Virus record (IMG/VR): IMGVR_UViG_3300032287_001444
Coordinates: 1 to 32,099 of that record
Strand: one strand, 5' to 3'
Source: a virus
Length of the DNA stretch: 32,099 bases
Each line of letters opens with the position of its first letter. The first letter of the stretch is position 1. The translations under genes were made by a program, and so were the position numbers. Of this stretch, positions 1-8,087 are shown one piece after another. Under the pieces are notes generated by a model that did not search any database, had not been told where the DNA came from, and saw only the letters and a program-made list of their open reading frames with translations.

Positions 1-123
1 CGGCTGGTGACACACTGAGCGCCAACATCATTGACGCCGCAAAGCAGCGTATGCAGGGCGGTGCAGATACGATCCTTGACGAACGCACTTTGAAGGCGGC
101 AGCGGAAAAGGCCGGCAAGACGC
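1..123. repeat. left copy of 123-bp terminal direct repeat (contig closure)
   Basis: These bases are identical to the last 123 bases of the window (31977-32099). The tape measure reading frame passes through both copies in the same phase. This shows that the contig is circular or circularly permuted, with a unit of 31,976 bp. An exact short overlap like this is typical of assembly closure, so it need not be a physical terminal repeat of the virion DNA. Confidence 0.95.
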
Positions 124-1925
124 TTGGCGAGTATATCGCTATCGAAACCGGCCAGTCGATCACGGCGCTGGAAAAGTCGTTTAAATTTGACGATAGCGTG
201 TTCAAGGACGCTGGAAAGCGGCTGCAAGAAATTGCTGATATTGGCAGCGCCGCGCGCGCAGAGGCCGCAAGGCGAGCCAACGAAGATATACAAAACAGCT
301 TGAAAACCTTTAGCGATGTTATGGGCGGCATCGGTGATCTGTTTGGCCAGAAGATTGGCGGCACGGTTGACCGCCTAGGCAATTTGATGAAGCGCACCTT
401 CCCGGCGTTTTCGGCTGATATGGGCAAGATGTTTAAGGGCATCGGTAAAAGCATTGATGGCGTGCTTGCCGGCTTTGGCACTAGCTTGAATCAGCTTGGC
501 GGCGCTGCCGCGTTTGGCTCGACTGTGGGTGGCATTGTTGGCAACGGCAATAAGGGCGCGCAAATTGGCGGCGCGATTGCCGGCGCTGGTGGCATGGCCA
601 TCGGACAGACCATCGCGGCCTTGGGTAGTGCAGGCGGGCCGATTGGCATGATTATCGGCAGCGTTATTGGTTCTTTGGTCGGCGGTCTGTTCAAGGGCAA
701 AAACAACTTTGCGGATGTGATGTTGTCAGGCACCGGGCCGGGCAGCGTGTTCAATCAGCGCGGCGGCGCACAAAGCACGCAAACTGGTTTGCAGCTTGGC
801 GGCGCTTTCAGCCAGCAGCTAAACACGATTGCTATGGCACTGGGCGGCAAGGTGGCTGGCGGTCAGTCATTTGGCAGCCTAGGTTTCAGCGGTGAAGAAT
901 TTTATTTCAACGCTATGGGCGGCGACTTTAAGGCGACGGGCGCACAGAAGTTTGCCAGCGCAGAGGAAGCGGTTGCGGCGGCGATCAAGAATGCTGTTAC
1001 CAAAGGCGCATTTGAGGGCTTGAGCGCAAGCAGCAAGTCTTTGGTTGAAAAACTTGCCAGCCTTGGCGCTGATGAAATTATGAAGGTGCTGGAACAGGTC
1101 ACCACAGCACGATCACAGTTGACCGATGCTTATAACCGCGAGGCTGCTGCAATCACCAACACTTTGGAACGGTTCCAGAGCTTCACCGCTAACCTTGAAA
1201 GTTTCCGCGCATCCTTGGCCGAACAGCTTATGACGGCAGAGGAAATATATCAGGCTGCCCGCGTTCGCTTTGATGAAATCAGTGCGGCGGCGATCAAGGG
1301 CAACGAAGATGCGATTGCCCAGCTTGTTGGCGTCTCACAAAATTACCTGAACGCTGCCGCCAACTTCTTGACGCCGGAAGAATATAACCGCGAAATTGAA
1401 AACGTCATGAAGGCGGTTGACCTGGCTATCGTCCAAACAAAGACGATGGAAGCCTACGCACAGGAACAGCTTGATGCGCTGAATGCAAGCGTTGAGGGAC
1501 TGATTACGCTGGATCAAAGCGTTTTGAGCGTGGCCGATGCAATCAAGAACTTGCAAGGCATTTTGACTAGCATTGCCACGCGGGCCGCTGCGTCCTACGT
1601 CAATCCGCTTTATGGGCAGGGTGATGCGTATGCCGGCACTGGTGGAACACCGCCTCCATTTGCCAATGGCGGTATGCATAGCGGCGGCTTGCGGATGGTT
1701 GGCGAGAATGGCCCTGAAATTGAGGCGACGGGCGCAAGCCGCATCTATAACGCCAATCAGACCGCAGACATCATGGGCGGCGGCCTGACAACGGCTAACC
1801 AGATTTCCGCGTTGCGCGATGAGATGCGCGCCAGCCTTTACGCCATCGCCAAAAACACCGGCAGGACGGCTAATCAGCTGAACCGCTGGGATGGCGACGG
1901 CTTGCCAGAGGCAAGGAACTACTAA
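1..1925 (+). CDS. tail tape measure protein, C-terminal part (5' end lies at the right end of the window)
   Basis: This is the 3' part of a gene that begins at 30761 and wraps round the contig end. The first complete codon is at base 3, and joined across the overlap the protein is 1046 residues. Tape measure proteins are stretched inside the tail tube and set its length. At the usual 0.15 nm per residue this predicts a tail of about 150 nm. A long helical, Ala-rich sequence surrounds a Gly-rich hydrophobic stretch at about bases 480-700, with many GxxxG spacings; this could act in membrane penetration. The stop overlaps the next start (TAATG, 1923-1927), so the two genes are translationally coupled. 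The tape measure call rests on length, composition and position after the tail chaperones. Confidence 0.9.
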   Translation, partial: AGDTLSANIIDAAKQRMQGGADTILDERTLKAAAEKAGKTLGEYIAIETGQSITALEKSFKFDDSVFKDAGKRLQEIADIGSAARAEAARRANEDIQNSLKTFSDVMGGIGDLFGQKIGGTVDRLGNLMKRTFPAFSADMGKMFKGIGKSIDGVLAGFGTSLNQLGGAAAFGSTVGGIVGNGNKGAQIGGAIAGAGGMAIGQTIAALGSAGGPIGMIIGSVIGSLVGGLFKGKNNFADVMLSGTGPGSVFNQRGGAQSTQTGLQLGGAFSQQLNTIAMALGGKVAGGQSFGSLGFSGEEFYFNAMGGDFKATGAQKFASAEEAVAAAIKNAVTKGAFEGLSASSKSLVEKLASLGADEIMKVLEQVTTARSQLTDAYNREAAAITNTLERFQSFTANLESFRASLAEQLMTAEEIYQAARVRFDEISAAAIKGNEDAIAQLVGVSQNYLNAAANFLTPEEYNREIENVMKAVDLAIVQTKTMEAYAQEQLDALNASVEGLITLDQSVLSVADAIKNLQGILTSIATRAAASYVNPLYGQGDAYAGTGGTPPPFANGGMHSGGLRMVGENGPEIEATGASRIYNANQTADIMGGGLTTANQISALRDEMRASLYAIAKNTGRTANQLNRWDGDGLPEARNY

Positions 1926-2815
1926 TGAAAATCGTCACGCCCCAGCCGATCACGTCTGCAACGCTGACCGCCTCTAATGTGGCAATCACGGAAACGCTGT
2001 GGACGGCTGGCACCTATACGCTTGGCCAAGAGCGTTATGTCGGCACACGGCTTTATAGAGTCATCGTTGCCAGCACTACGGACAATCCCACAGTCGGCGT
2101 GACGTTGACGCCGCCAAGCTGGCAGGACATTGGCGCAATCAACCGCTTTAAAATGTTTGATGACGTAATCAGCACTCAAACAACGCGCACCGGCACTATC
2201 GTTGTGACCGTTGACCCGACTCAAATCATCAACGCCGCCGCGTTCTTTGGCCTGGCGGGCAACACGATCAACGTGACCATGAACGATCCGGTTAGCGGAG
2301 TTGTCTATAATCAGACAAAGACGTTGCAGGACAACACGCTGATTGTTGATTGGTATGCCTATTTTTTCGAGCCAATTTATCCGCTTACCGATGCGGTTTT
2401 CACCGATCTGCCCACATATCTGAATGCCACCATCACGGTGACAATTGACGCTGGCGCGGCCACGGCGGCTTGCGGCGAAATGGTGATCGGGCGGCAATCA
2501 CTAATCGGCGTGGCTAACTTTGGCACAAGCGTTTCGATTCAAGATTATTCGATCAAGACGACCGATGCCTTTGGCAACACGGTGGTTGAACAGCGCCGCT
2601 TTAGCAAGCGGGCCGATTACGATGTGACGGTGGAAAGCAGCCGCGTTGCCACGGTGCAAAAGCTGTTGGCCGATATTCGCACAACGCCGACCGTGTTTAT
2701 CGGTGAAGATGATCGGCCCGAAACTGTGGTTTATGGGTTTTACAAGTCATTCGATATCGTGATATCAACGCCAAGCATCTCTGATTGCGCCATTGAGGTG
2801 GAAGGACTAACCTAA
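1925..2815 (+). CDS. tail tip protein, distal-tail-like (296 aa)
   Basis: This is the first gene after the tape measure, where siphophages usually encode the distal tail or tip protein. The 296-residue sequence is beta-rich with few charged residues. Residues about 24-52 hold a short aromatic/Gly module with a TAGTYTLGQ...GTRLYR...P..W spacing, resembling small carbohydrate-binding (CBM5/12-like) modules. The C-terminal half carries Thr/Val-rich strands of the sort found in tail adaptor proteins. It starts on an ATG overlapping the tape measure stop and ends directly against the next start. I cannot assign a named family, so the tail-tip role comes mainly from position and strand-rich composition. 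Confidence 0.6.
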   Translation: MKIVTPQPITSATLTASNVAITETLWTAGTYTLGQERYVGTRLYRVIVASTTDNPTVGVTLTPPSWQDIGAINRFKMFDDVISTQTTRTGTIVVTVDPTQIINAAAFFGLAGNTINVTMNDPVSGVVYNQTKTLQDNTLIVDWYAYFFEPIYPLTDAVFTDLPTYLNATITVTIDAGAATAACGEMVIGRQSLIGVANFGTSVSIQDYSIKTTDAFGNTVVEQRRFSKRADYDVTVESSRVATVQKLLADIRTTPTVFIGEDDRPETVVYGFYKSFDIVISTPSISDCAIEVEGLT

Positions 2816-3154
2816 ATGCCCGCACCGACTATCACGCCGCTGCCTCCCGCACCGTCGCGTTCAACCGATCCAGCCACCTTTGCGACTGAAGCGGATGCCT
2901 TTGTCGGTGCGCTGCCGACATTTGGCACTGAGGCAAACGCTTTAGGAATTTATATTGATGCGGCGGCGGCGCTTGGGCAAGCAGCGATTGCCAATTTCAA
3001 AGGCGCTTATGCTGCCGGCACCACATACCAGATTGGAGAGTCTGTTTTATACAATGACTTTTTCTGGATGGCGCTAACAATCAACACAGGCGTTACGCCG
3101 GTTGAAGGTGCAAACTGGCGCAATGTTTCAATTGTTGACGGAGGCACATTCTAA
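2816..3154 (+). CDS. small tail fibre-associated protein with CBM5/12-like module
   Basis: This 112-residue protein has two parts. Residues 1-60 have a Pro/Ala-rich start followed by the DPATFATEADAFVGALPTF type of sequence that is common near the start of phage tail fibre proteins. Residues 64-103 form a compact module with Y..GTTY..GE.V.Y...FW.....N.G..P.....W spacing, like small chitin/cellulose-binding modules. It abuts the gene before it and overlaps the next by TAATG. It is probably a fibre or tip accessory that contacts a surface glycan. The ligand cannot be read from the sequence. Confidence 0.6.
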   Translation: MPAPTITPLPPAPSRSTDPATFATEADAFVGALPTFGTEANALGIYIDAAAALGQAAIANFKGAYAAGTTYQIGESVLYNDFFWMALTINTGVTPVEGANWRNVSIVDGGTF

Positions 3155-4632
3155 TGCCGACCATTATCAAAGTTAAGCGCGGCACAGAAGCCAATCGCGC
3201 AGCCGTAACGCCTGCCTCTGGCGAATTTCTGTTTACCACTGACAACAAGAAAGTTTTCATTGGTGACGGCACAACGGCTGGCGGCGTTTCTGTGGGCGGC
3301 GCTGTTGCGTTTGAACAGTCAATTAAGGCTGTAAATTATACGCTTGTGCTGCAAGACGCTGGAAGGCAGATTTTTCACCCGGCATCTGATGCGACAGTCA
3401 GGACATATACAATTCCTGCCAATTCTGCTGTGCCGTTTCCTATCGGCACGGTTGTGCTATTTACAGTGGAAAATGGCGGGACGTTAGTAAACGTAGCCAT
3501 AACCAGCGACACGTTGGTGTTTGGCAACGGCACAACAGGCACAATTTCTGTTCCCGTAAACAATACACTAATGTGCATTAAAGTTACCGCAACAAAATGG
3601 ATGGCTAACTACCTTTACCAAACAGGCGCTCCAGTATCGCAATCTTTAGCTGTAGCCCATACAACAACACCTTTTATTACGGCTTATCCTTGGTCTACTA
3701 GCGGATTCGGAACTAAGTTTGCCAATCCAGCTACGTTGCCAGGCACTCTCGGAAATGGAGTAGCCTTTAACTCATCTGGCAATGCTATCGCAGTAGCTGA
3801 CCAAGGCTCACCTTCTATAAAGGTGTATAATTGGTCTAATAATGGTTTTGGCGCAAAGTTTGCAGACCCAGCTACATTTCCGGCTGGCAATAGCTTTGGC
3901 GCAGCATTTAGCCCCTCTAACAACGCTATTGCGGTAGCACACGCAACCACACCTTTTGTTTCTGTTTACCCTTGGAGTGCTATTGGCTTCGGAGCTAAAT
4001 ACACTGACCCCGCTACGCTGCCGACTGGTTCTGGCTCAGAAGTAACTTTTAGCCCATCCGGAAACACTCTTGCCTTAGCACACAGTGTTTCGCCATTCAT
4101 TTCGGCATACCCTTGGAGTGTTAGTGGCTTCGGGACTAAATTTACCGACCCTTCTACGTTGCCGACGAATGTGGGCCAAGCAGTAGCCTTCAACCCAGCC
4201 GGTGATGCTATCGCTGTTGCACACGTTACATCGCCATTTATCTCTGTATACCCTTGGAGTGGTTCTGGATTTGGCACTAAATTTGCTAACCCTGCCACGC
4301 TGCCAACAGGTTCGGGTAATGGTGTAGCATTCCACCCGTCTGGCACTGCCATTGCAGTATCTCATGAAACAACGCCTTTTATCTCTGTCTATCCTTGGAG
4401 CGGTTCTGGTTTTGGGACTAAATTTGCCAACCCAGCGACATTGCCTGTGGGTAATGCCTATGGCGTTGCGTTTAATGCTTCTGGCGATGCTATTGCCGTG
4501 GCGCACCTGACCACACCTTTTGTTTCCGTCTATCCTTGGAGCGGCAGCGGTTTTGGCACTAAGTTTTCTAATCCGGCGACACTGCCTGCGGGTGCTGGTT
4601 CTGCCGTAGCGTTCACACTTAGCTCGCAATAG
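3154..4632 (+). CDS. tail fibre / receptor-binding protein with predicted seven-bladed beta-propeller
   Basis: This 492-residue protein starts with a module (residues 1-48, K.KRGT.ANR...P..GE..FTTD.K..FIGDGTT) like the N-terminal attachment domain of Mtd-type phage fibres. A beta-rich linker follows to about residue 160. Residues about 165-492 are seven consecutive repeats of about 47 residues, each with the pattern AVAH.T.PF.S.YPWS.SGFG.KF.NPATLP.G....VAF..SG.AI. Seven WD40-like repeats are the expected number for a closed seven-bladed propeller. The last three repeats are nearly identical. The repeat region looks more A+T-rich than its neighbours, which fits acquisition or repeat-driven evolution. 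It probably binds the host receptor at the tail tip. Confidence 0.75.
   Translation: MPTIIKVKRGTEANRAAVTPASGEFLFTTDNKKVFIGDGTTAGGVSVGGAVAFEQSIKAVNYTLVLQDAGRQIFHPASDATVRTYTIPANSAVPFPIGTVVLFTVENGGTLVNVAITSDTLVFGNGTTGTISVPVNNTLMCIKVTATKWMANYLYQTGAPVSQSLAVAHTTTPFITAYPWSTSGFGTKFANPATLPGTLGNGVAFNSSGNAIAVADQGSPSIKVYNWSNNGFGAKFADPATFPAGNSFGAAFSPSNNAIAVAHATTPFVSVYPWSAIGFGAKYTDPATLPTGSGSEVTFSPSGNTLALAHSVSPFISAYPWSVSGFGTKFTDPSTLPTNVGQAVAFNPAGDAIAVAHVTSPFISVYPWSGSGFGTKFANPATLPTGSGNGVAFHPSGTAIAVSHETTPFISVYPWSGSGFGTKFANPATLPVGNAYGVAFNASGDAIAVAHLTTPFVSVYPWSGSGFGTKFSNPATLPAGAGSAVAFTLSSQ
3646..4629 (+). repeat. seven tandem ~141-bp coding repeats (propeller blades)
   Basis: Within the fibre gene, units of about 141 bp encode the YPWSGSGFGTKFANPATLP blade motif. 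YPWS or YNWS recurs seven times. The units between about 4220 and 4629 are closest to one another at the DNA level, so homologous recombination could change blade number or content. Confidence 0.85.
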
Positions 4633-4639
4633 GAAATTT

Positions 4640-4945
4640 ATGAAATACGAACAACTTCCAACACACTACAAATACGACACTCTTGCGGATGCGCTATATG
4701 CTCGTGAGGTCGAATATTTTCATTATGACTTCGACGCCAAAAACTTCGAGCATTTGTTAGCCAATGCCACAGACAACGAATTTGCGGCTAACGTAGCGGA
4801 GCGCCTTGACACTACTCGCAAGCAAATGGGCAACGTCATGGCTGTTGTGGAAGCACTAAAGGCACAGATTGACGATCAAGCGGAATACGAGGCGGCGGTG
4901 GTTCGAGTCACAGCCAAGCGCAAAGCAAAGGAAGCTGAAGGATGA
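4640..4945 (+). CDS. hypothetical tail-region protein (101 aa)
   Basis: This 101-residue acidic, helical protein lies between the receptor-binding fibre and the fibre-assembly chaperone. AGGAAATTT lies just before the ATG and gives a good ribosome binding site. The N-terminal half is rich in Tyr, Phe and His (HYKYDTLADALYAREVEYFHYDF). The C-terminal half looks like a long helix ending in Lys/Glu repeats. Its last codons overlap the next gene by ATGA. I do not recognise a family. Its position suggests a small chaperone or fibre-associated protein, but that is only inference. Confidence 0.7.
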   Translation: MKYEQLPTHYKYDTLADALYAREVEYFHYDFDAKNFEHLLANATDNEFAANVAERLDTTRKQMGNVMAVVEALKAQIDDQAEYEAAVVRVTAKRKAKEAEG

Positions 4946-5403
4946 GCCTTTATTACGTCCAAGCCCAAGGCGACACCTTCATCCGGCACATCCATGATGT
5001 TGAGCCTACGCGCTGGGACGAGGATAACTTCTGCCGCGTGGTCAAGCTGACGCCTGAACAGGTTGTGCAGTTCGGGATTCATCAGTTGAAGCTGGTCACG
5101 CCGCCCTACTTCGATCCCGCCACCCAAAAGCGCGAGCATGGCCCCGCGTTGCTGATCGACGGCGTGTGGACGCAAAACTATATCGTCACCGATTTGGACG
5201 GCGGGGAAGCCGCAGCCAAGGTCGATGAGCAGTGGGCGATTGTCCGTGCGGAACGCAACGCCAAGTTGCTTGCATCAGATTGGACGCAAGTCTTGGACGC
5301 GCCTGTTGATGCCGCCGCATGGGCGGAATATCGCCAGGCTTTGCGTGACATCACGGAACAGGCCGATCCGTTTGCGATCATGTGGCCGCCCATCCCAGCC
5401 TAA
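4942..5403 (+). CDS. phage tail (fibre) assembly chaperone
   Basis: The last ~55 of 153 residues match the typical tail assembly chaperone ending (Phage_tail_APC-like). The pattern is RAERN.KLLASDWTQ..DAPVD..AWAEYRQALRDI..Q.DPF...WPP.P. Such proteins fold or join tail fibres and usually lie directly downstream of the fibre gene, as here. The N-terminal half, rich in strands and aromatics, is less conserved and may recognise the specific fibre. The start overlaps the previous stop by ATGA. It is the last gene of the tail block. Confidence 0.8.
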   Translation: MSLYYVQAQGDTFIRHIHDVEPTRWDEDNFCRVVKLTPEQVVQFGIHQLKLVTPPYFDPATQKREHGPALLIDGVWTQNYIVTDLDGGEAAAKVDEQWAIVRAERNAKLLASDWTQVLDAPVDAAAWAEYRQALRDITEQADPFAIMWPPIPA

Positions 5404-5460
5404 TCCAATTGAACGGAATCGCCGGCTGTAGTATTGTTGCGCGAACCTAGGAGCCAACGC

Positions 5461-5649
5461 ATGTCAAGCCCGGCGCATACCATCATGGAAAGCATGAAAC
5501 CGGCTGGTGACATTCTGTCGATTGGCGTTGTGCTGGCCACCTTGGCGTCATGGCTGCCTTCGGTTGCGGCGATCTTCACGATTATCTGGACGGCAATCCG
5601 CATTTACGAAACGCAAACGGTGCAGCGACTTCTAGGCAAGGCTACATAA
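5461..5649 (+). CDS. holin-like small membrane protein (62 aa)
   Basis: The start chosen is the ATG at 5461, because AGGAG lies at 5449-5453, seven bases upstream. A longer TTG-started frame from 5434 would put that site inside the gene. The 62-residue protein has two closely spaced hydrophobic segments (about residues 14-30 and 33-48) joined by a short LP.. turn. It ends RIYETQTVQRLLG, like many small phage holins with a two-helix hairpin. It opens the lysis block, where a holin is expected to permeabilise the inner membrane. Confidence 0.75.
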   Translation: MSSPAHTIMESMKPAGDILSIGVVLATLASWLPSVAAIFTIIWTAIRIYETQTVQRLLGKAT

Positions 5650-5696
5650 TCCGCTGATCGTCGCAGGGCCGTCCTGTCGCAGCTAATGGGTGAGAC

Positions 5697-6863
5697 GTGC
5701 CGCGCAATCAACACGAAATCGATCCGGCACAGGATGCTGAGATTTATGCGGCTTATGTAGAGGCTGGCAATAGTGCGCGGGCATTGGCCAGGGCAGGCCG
5801 CTATGGCAGCAAAACCGGCATCCTGTCAGCGGTGCGGCGACACAAGGCAACGCAGGGCGAAGCCTATGGCACTGGCGGCATCGGGCAAGGTGCGGAACGC
5901 GACGGGCATAGCCCCTACGTTATCAAAGGCGTTTCGACATACTTTGATGCAGACGGCAATCAACGCGCCCAATGGGTGAAAACCCGGCTAGATGATGAGC
6001 AACGGCAAGAGGCGATCCGCGCGGCAGCGGAAGCCTTGGCCCAGGACATACCGCCAGCGGAACCTGTCACGCCACCGACTGCAACGCTGGCCGATCTGCT
6101 TAATCTCTATGTTTTCACCGATTACCATGTCGGGATGCTGGCGTGGCACCGCGAAGGCGGCCAAGATTGGGACTTGGCCATTGCCGAACGCCTAATCACA
6201 AACGCCTATCGCCATATGATCGACAACGCGCCAGCGGCTAAGGTTGGCATCGTCTGCCAGCTTGGCGATTGGTTCCATTATGATTCATTCAAGCCGCTAA
6301 CGCCTGCAAGCGGGCATTTGCTAGACGCTGACAGCCGGTTTCCCAAGATGATCGAAGCTGGTGTTCGCATCTTGCGGCGGATCGTCGGCATGGCGCTGGA
6401 ACGGCATGAGCAAGTGATCGTGCTACATGCGGAAGGCAATCACGATGAGGCGTCATCAGTCTGGCTTCGCGTCATGTTTAAGGCGCTGTTCGAGAATGAG
6501 CCGCGCGTTACGGTAGAGGATTCGCCGCTGCCGTTCTATGCCTATCAGCATGGGGCGGTAATGCTGGCGTTCCATCATGGCCACAAGGTCAAGATGGATG
6601 GACTGCCGGCACTGTTTGCATCCCAATTCCGCGAGATGTGGGGCCAAACAACAATGGCCTATGGCCATAGCGGCCATTATCACCATGAAGTGGTGAAAGA
6701 GTTTTCCGGCATCAAATGGATGCAGCACCCGACACTTGCAGCCCGCGATGCCTATGCGGCGCGTGGCGGTTATCATGCGGAACGGGCAGCCTATGCAATC
6801 ACCTATCACGCCAAATACGGGCAAGTCAGCACCTTGACCGTCAAGCCGGAAATGTTTGAGTGA
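5697..6863 (+). CDS. calcineurin-like metallophosphoesterase with N-terminal HTH-like region
   Basis: This 388-residue protein starts at a GTG with GGGTGAGA just upstream. The two-metal phosphoesterase motifs are in order: D142-x-H144, GDW with D191, GNHD at 247-250, HHGH at 293-296 and GHSGHYHH at 323-330. Residues about 10-52 look like a helix-turn-helix (EIYAAYVEAGNSARALARAGRYGSKTGILSAVRRH), so it may bind nucleic acid. The family hydrolyses phosphomono- or diesters; Mre11/SbcD nucleases and many phage enzymes belong to it. Its place between a holin and the candidate endolysin is odd. The substrate is unknown. The next gene starts on an overlapping GTGA. Confidence 0.85.
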   Translation: MPRNQHEIDPAQDAEIYAAYVEAGNSARALARAGRYGSKTGILSAVRRHKATQGEAYGTGGIGQGAERDGHSPYVIKGVSTYFDADGNQRAQWVKTRLDDEQRQEAIRAAAEALAQDIPPAEPVTPPTATLADLLNLYVFTDYHVGMLAWHREGGQDWDLAIAERLITNAYRHMIDNAPAAKVGIVCQLGDWFHYDSFKPLTPASGHLLDADSRFPKMIEAGVRILRRIVGMALERHEQVIVLHAEGNHDEASSVWLRVMFKALFENEPRVTVEDSPLPFYAYQHGAVMLAFHHGHKVKMDGLPALFASQFREMWGQTTMAYGHSGHYHHEVVKEFSGIKWMQHPTLAARDAYAARGGYHAERAAYAITYHAKYGQVSTLTVKPEMFE

Positions 6864-7129
6864 AAGCCCGCATTCCTTGGGAGGCGCTTAAGCCAGACGC
6901 TTTTGCCGATCATGCCGATGATGTGGCGCTAATCTATTGCCACAAGTTTGCCAGTGAGGCGGCCAAAGAGGCCGCATGGATGGCCGGCGTTATGGCACGG
7001 CATGGAAACCCACCCGAAACCATGATACAAGCGGTGCTTGTGAGGGCGTTGCGCCTGGCGGCTTTGGAGTTGGAAGTGGCGTCATGTTCGATCCACTCTG
7101 GCACTGGGCCATCAATTACGGACGACTGA
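6860..7129 (+). CDS. hypothetical protein (89 aa) in lysis region
   Basis: The GTG start overlaps the phosphoesterase stop (GTGA), so the two are probably translationally coupled. The 89-residue protein is mostly helical with an Ala-rich core (ASEAAKEAAWMAGVMARHG) and has no membrane segment or known motif. It is followed after three bases by the transpeptidase-like gene. I do not recognise a family. Tight packing on both sides supports a real gene. Confidence 0.7.
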   Translation: MKARIPWEALKPDAFADHADDVALIYCHKFASEAAKEAAWMAGVMARHGNPPETMIQAVLVRALRLAALELEVASCSIHSGTGPSITDD

Positions 7130-7132
7130 CCG

Positions 7133-7513
7133 ATGTGGACGTGGGATCAAAGCGCCGGAACATTGTCACGCGATGGCGTTGTTATCTCGCGCGGCTATTC
7201 CGGCAAAGGCGCGGGCAAGAATAACCCGGCAATGGAGGCTGTGCGTGGCACTGGCCCGTTGCCGCGCGGGCGCTATCGGATCGGCGCGCCGCGAACTTCT
7301 GCCCGCACTGGCCCATTCGCAATGGACTTGTTTCCGGTGGATGCCACGCCTGGCGACACGCGCCACGATGCCACCGGGCGCAGCGCCTTCCAGATTCACG
7401 GCGATAGCGTCAAAGCGCCCGGCACCGCTTCCAGCGGTTGCATTATCCTGCCGCGCGCCGTGCGGGAACGCATTTGGAACTCTGGCGATCATGTCATTGA
7501 GGTGGTGGAATGA
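7133..7513 (+). CDS. Tlde1/L,D-transpeptidase-like protein, candidate endolysin
   Basis: This 126-residue protein has the short architecture of DUF2778/Tlde1 proteins: an N-terminal W.WDQS.G.LS.DG..I..GYSG start, GTGPLPRGRYRIG, and the catalytic segment FQIHGDS (H89) followed by ASSGCIIL (C103). His and Cys are the signature residues of L,D-transpeptidase folds, which in this family can cleave or exchange tetrapeptide stems in peptidoglycan. There is no signal peptide, and it sits between holin-like genes and spanins with no lysozyme or amidase nearby. It is therefore the best endolysin candidate. It overlaps the next gene by ATGA. Confidence 0.8.
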   Translation: MWTWDQSAGTLSRDGVVISRGYSGKGAGKNNPAMEAVRGTGPLPRGRYRIGAPRTSARTGPFAMDLFPVDATPGDTRHDATGRSAFQIHGDSVKAPGTASSGCIILPRAVRERIWNSGDHVIEVVE

Positions 7514-7713
7514 TCGAATGGATTAAATCCAGATTGCATGAGCGCAGCACCTGGGCCGGCATTGTCGCCATTGCGTTAGCCATCTCGCTGCTTGTGATTC
7601 CGGTAATCATGCCGGCTGATGCTGCGGCGCTGGCCAGCCAAAACGTCCAATGGCTAATCACCGCGCTGTTTGTCGGCGGGCTGGGCGGCGTTGTTTGGCA
7701 TCGGAAAATCTGA
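7510..7713 (+). CDS. second small membrane protein, holin/antiholin-like (67 aa)
   Basis: This 67-residue protein has a short amphipathic N-terminus (MIEWIKSRLHERS) and two hydrophobic segments (about residues 15-34 and 45-62) and ends in HRKI. Its start overlaps the transpeptidase-like gene by ATGA, and the spanin gene follows at once. Size, topology and position fit a second holin or an antiholin, similar to the two-membrane-protein lysis cassettes of other phages. Which of the two small membrane genes is the holin cannot be decided from sequence. Confidence 0.7.
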   Translation: MIEWIKSRLHERSTWAGIVAIALAISLLVIPVIMPADAAALASQNVQWLITALFVGGLGGVVWHRKI

Positions 7714-7715
7714 CC

Positions 7716-8087
7716 ATGTTTGTGCCAGCCTGGGCTTTGCGGATCGCGCCTTATGTTGCCGGCTTGCTGCTTGCTGTGGCAGCCTATGCGTGGGCCTATG
7801 GCAACGGGCGTGAAGCGGAACGGGCAAAGTGGCAAAAGCGTGAAGCCGCCGCTGTAGAGGCCGCACAGGTCAAAGAACGGGCATTGCAGGCGCAAGTTGA
7901 CGCTGCCGGCGTGGCGCTGTCAGAACAGGCGGCTGCGATTGATCGGATAACCCATGTTCAGAAACTGAACACAAGGACGTTTTATGTTCAGAATCCTGCT
8001 GCCAATGTCGCTTGCCTTGATGCTTCCCGCTTGCGGCACATCTCGGAAAGTGACACCGCCGCTACGGCTGCCAGCGCCGCCAAGTGA
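7716..8087 (+). CDS. Rz: Rz-like inner-membrane spanin (i-spanin)
   Basis: The frame is open from 7650, but the ATG at 7716, just after the previous stop, is chosen because the protein then begins with its membrane anchor. It has 123 residues: hydrophobic residues about 7-28, then a long Ala/Glu/Gln/Lys-rich coiled coil (about residues 31-80) and a periplasmic tail. This is the i-spanin topology. A lipoprotein gene is nested in its 3' part in the +1 frame, the classic Rz/Rz1 arrangement. Together they span the periplasm and disrupt the outer membrane at lysis. Confidence 0.8.
   Translation: MFVPAWALRIAPYVAGLLLAVAAYAWAYGNGREAERAKWQKREAAAVEAAQVKERALQAQVDAAGVALSEQAAAIDRITHVQKLNTRTFYVQNPAANVACLDASRLRHISESDTAATAASAAK

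Noticed and set aside
1922-2497. Minus-strand frame (191 aa) opposite the tail-tip gene
   Set aside because: Arg/His-rich shadow sequence without domains, inside a strongly supported + gene.
3646-4629. Repeats in the fibre gene considered as CRISPR or a diversity-generating template
   Set aside because: The units are coding, about 141 bp and without spacers, and no reverse transcriptase gene is present in the window.
4075-4629. Minus-strand frame (184 aa) opposite the propeller repeats
   Set aside because: Its own repeats only mirror the coding repeats of the fibre gene; no ribosome site or protein family.
7494-7895. Minus-strand frame (133 aa) opposite the lysis genes
   Set aside because: It crosses three tightly coupled + genes (endolysin, membrane protein and spanin) and has no independent signal.
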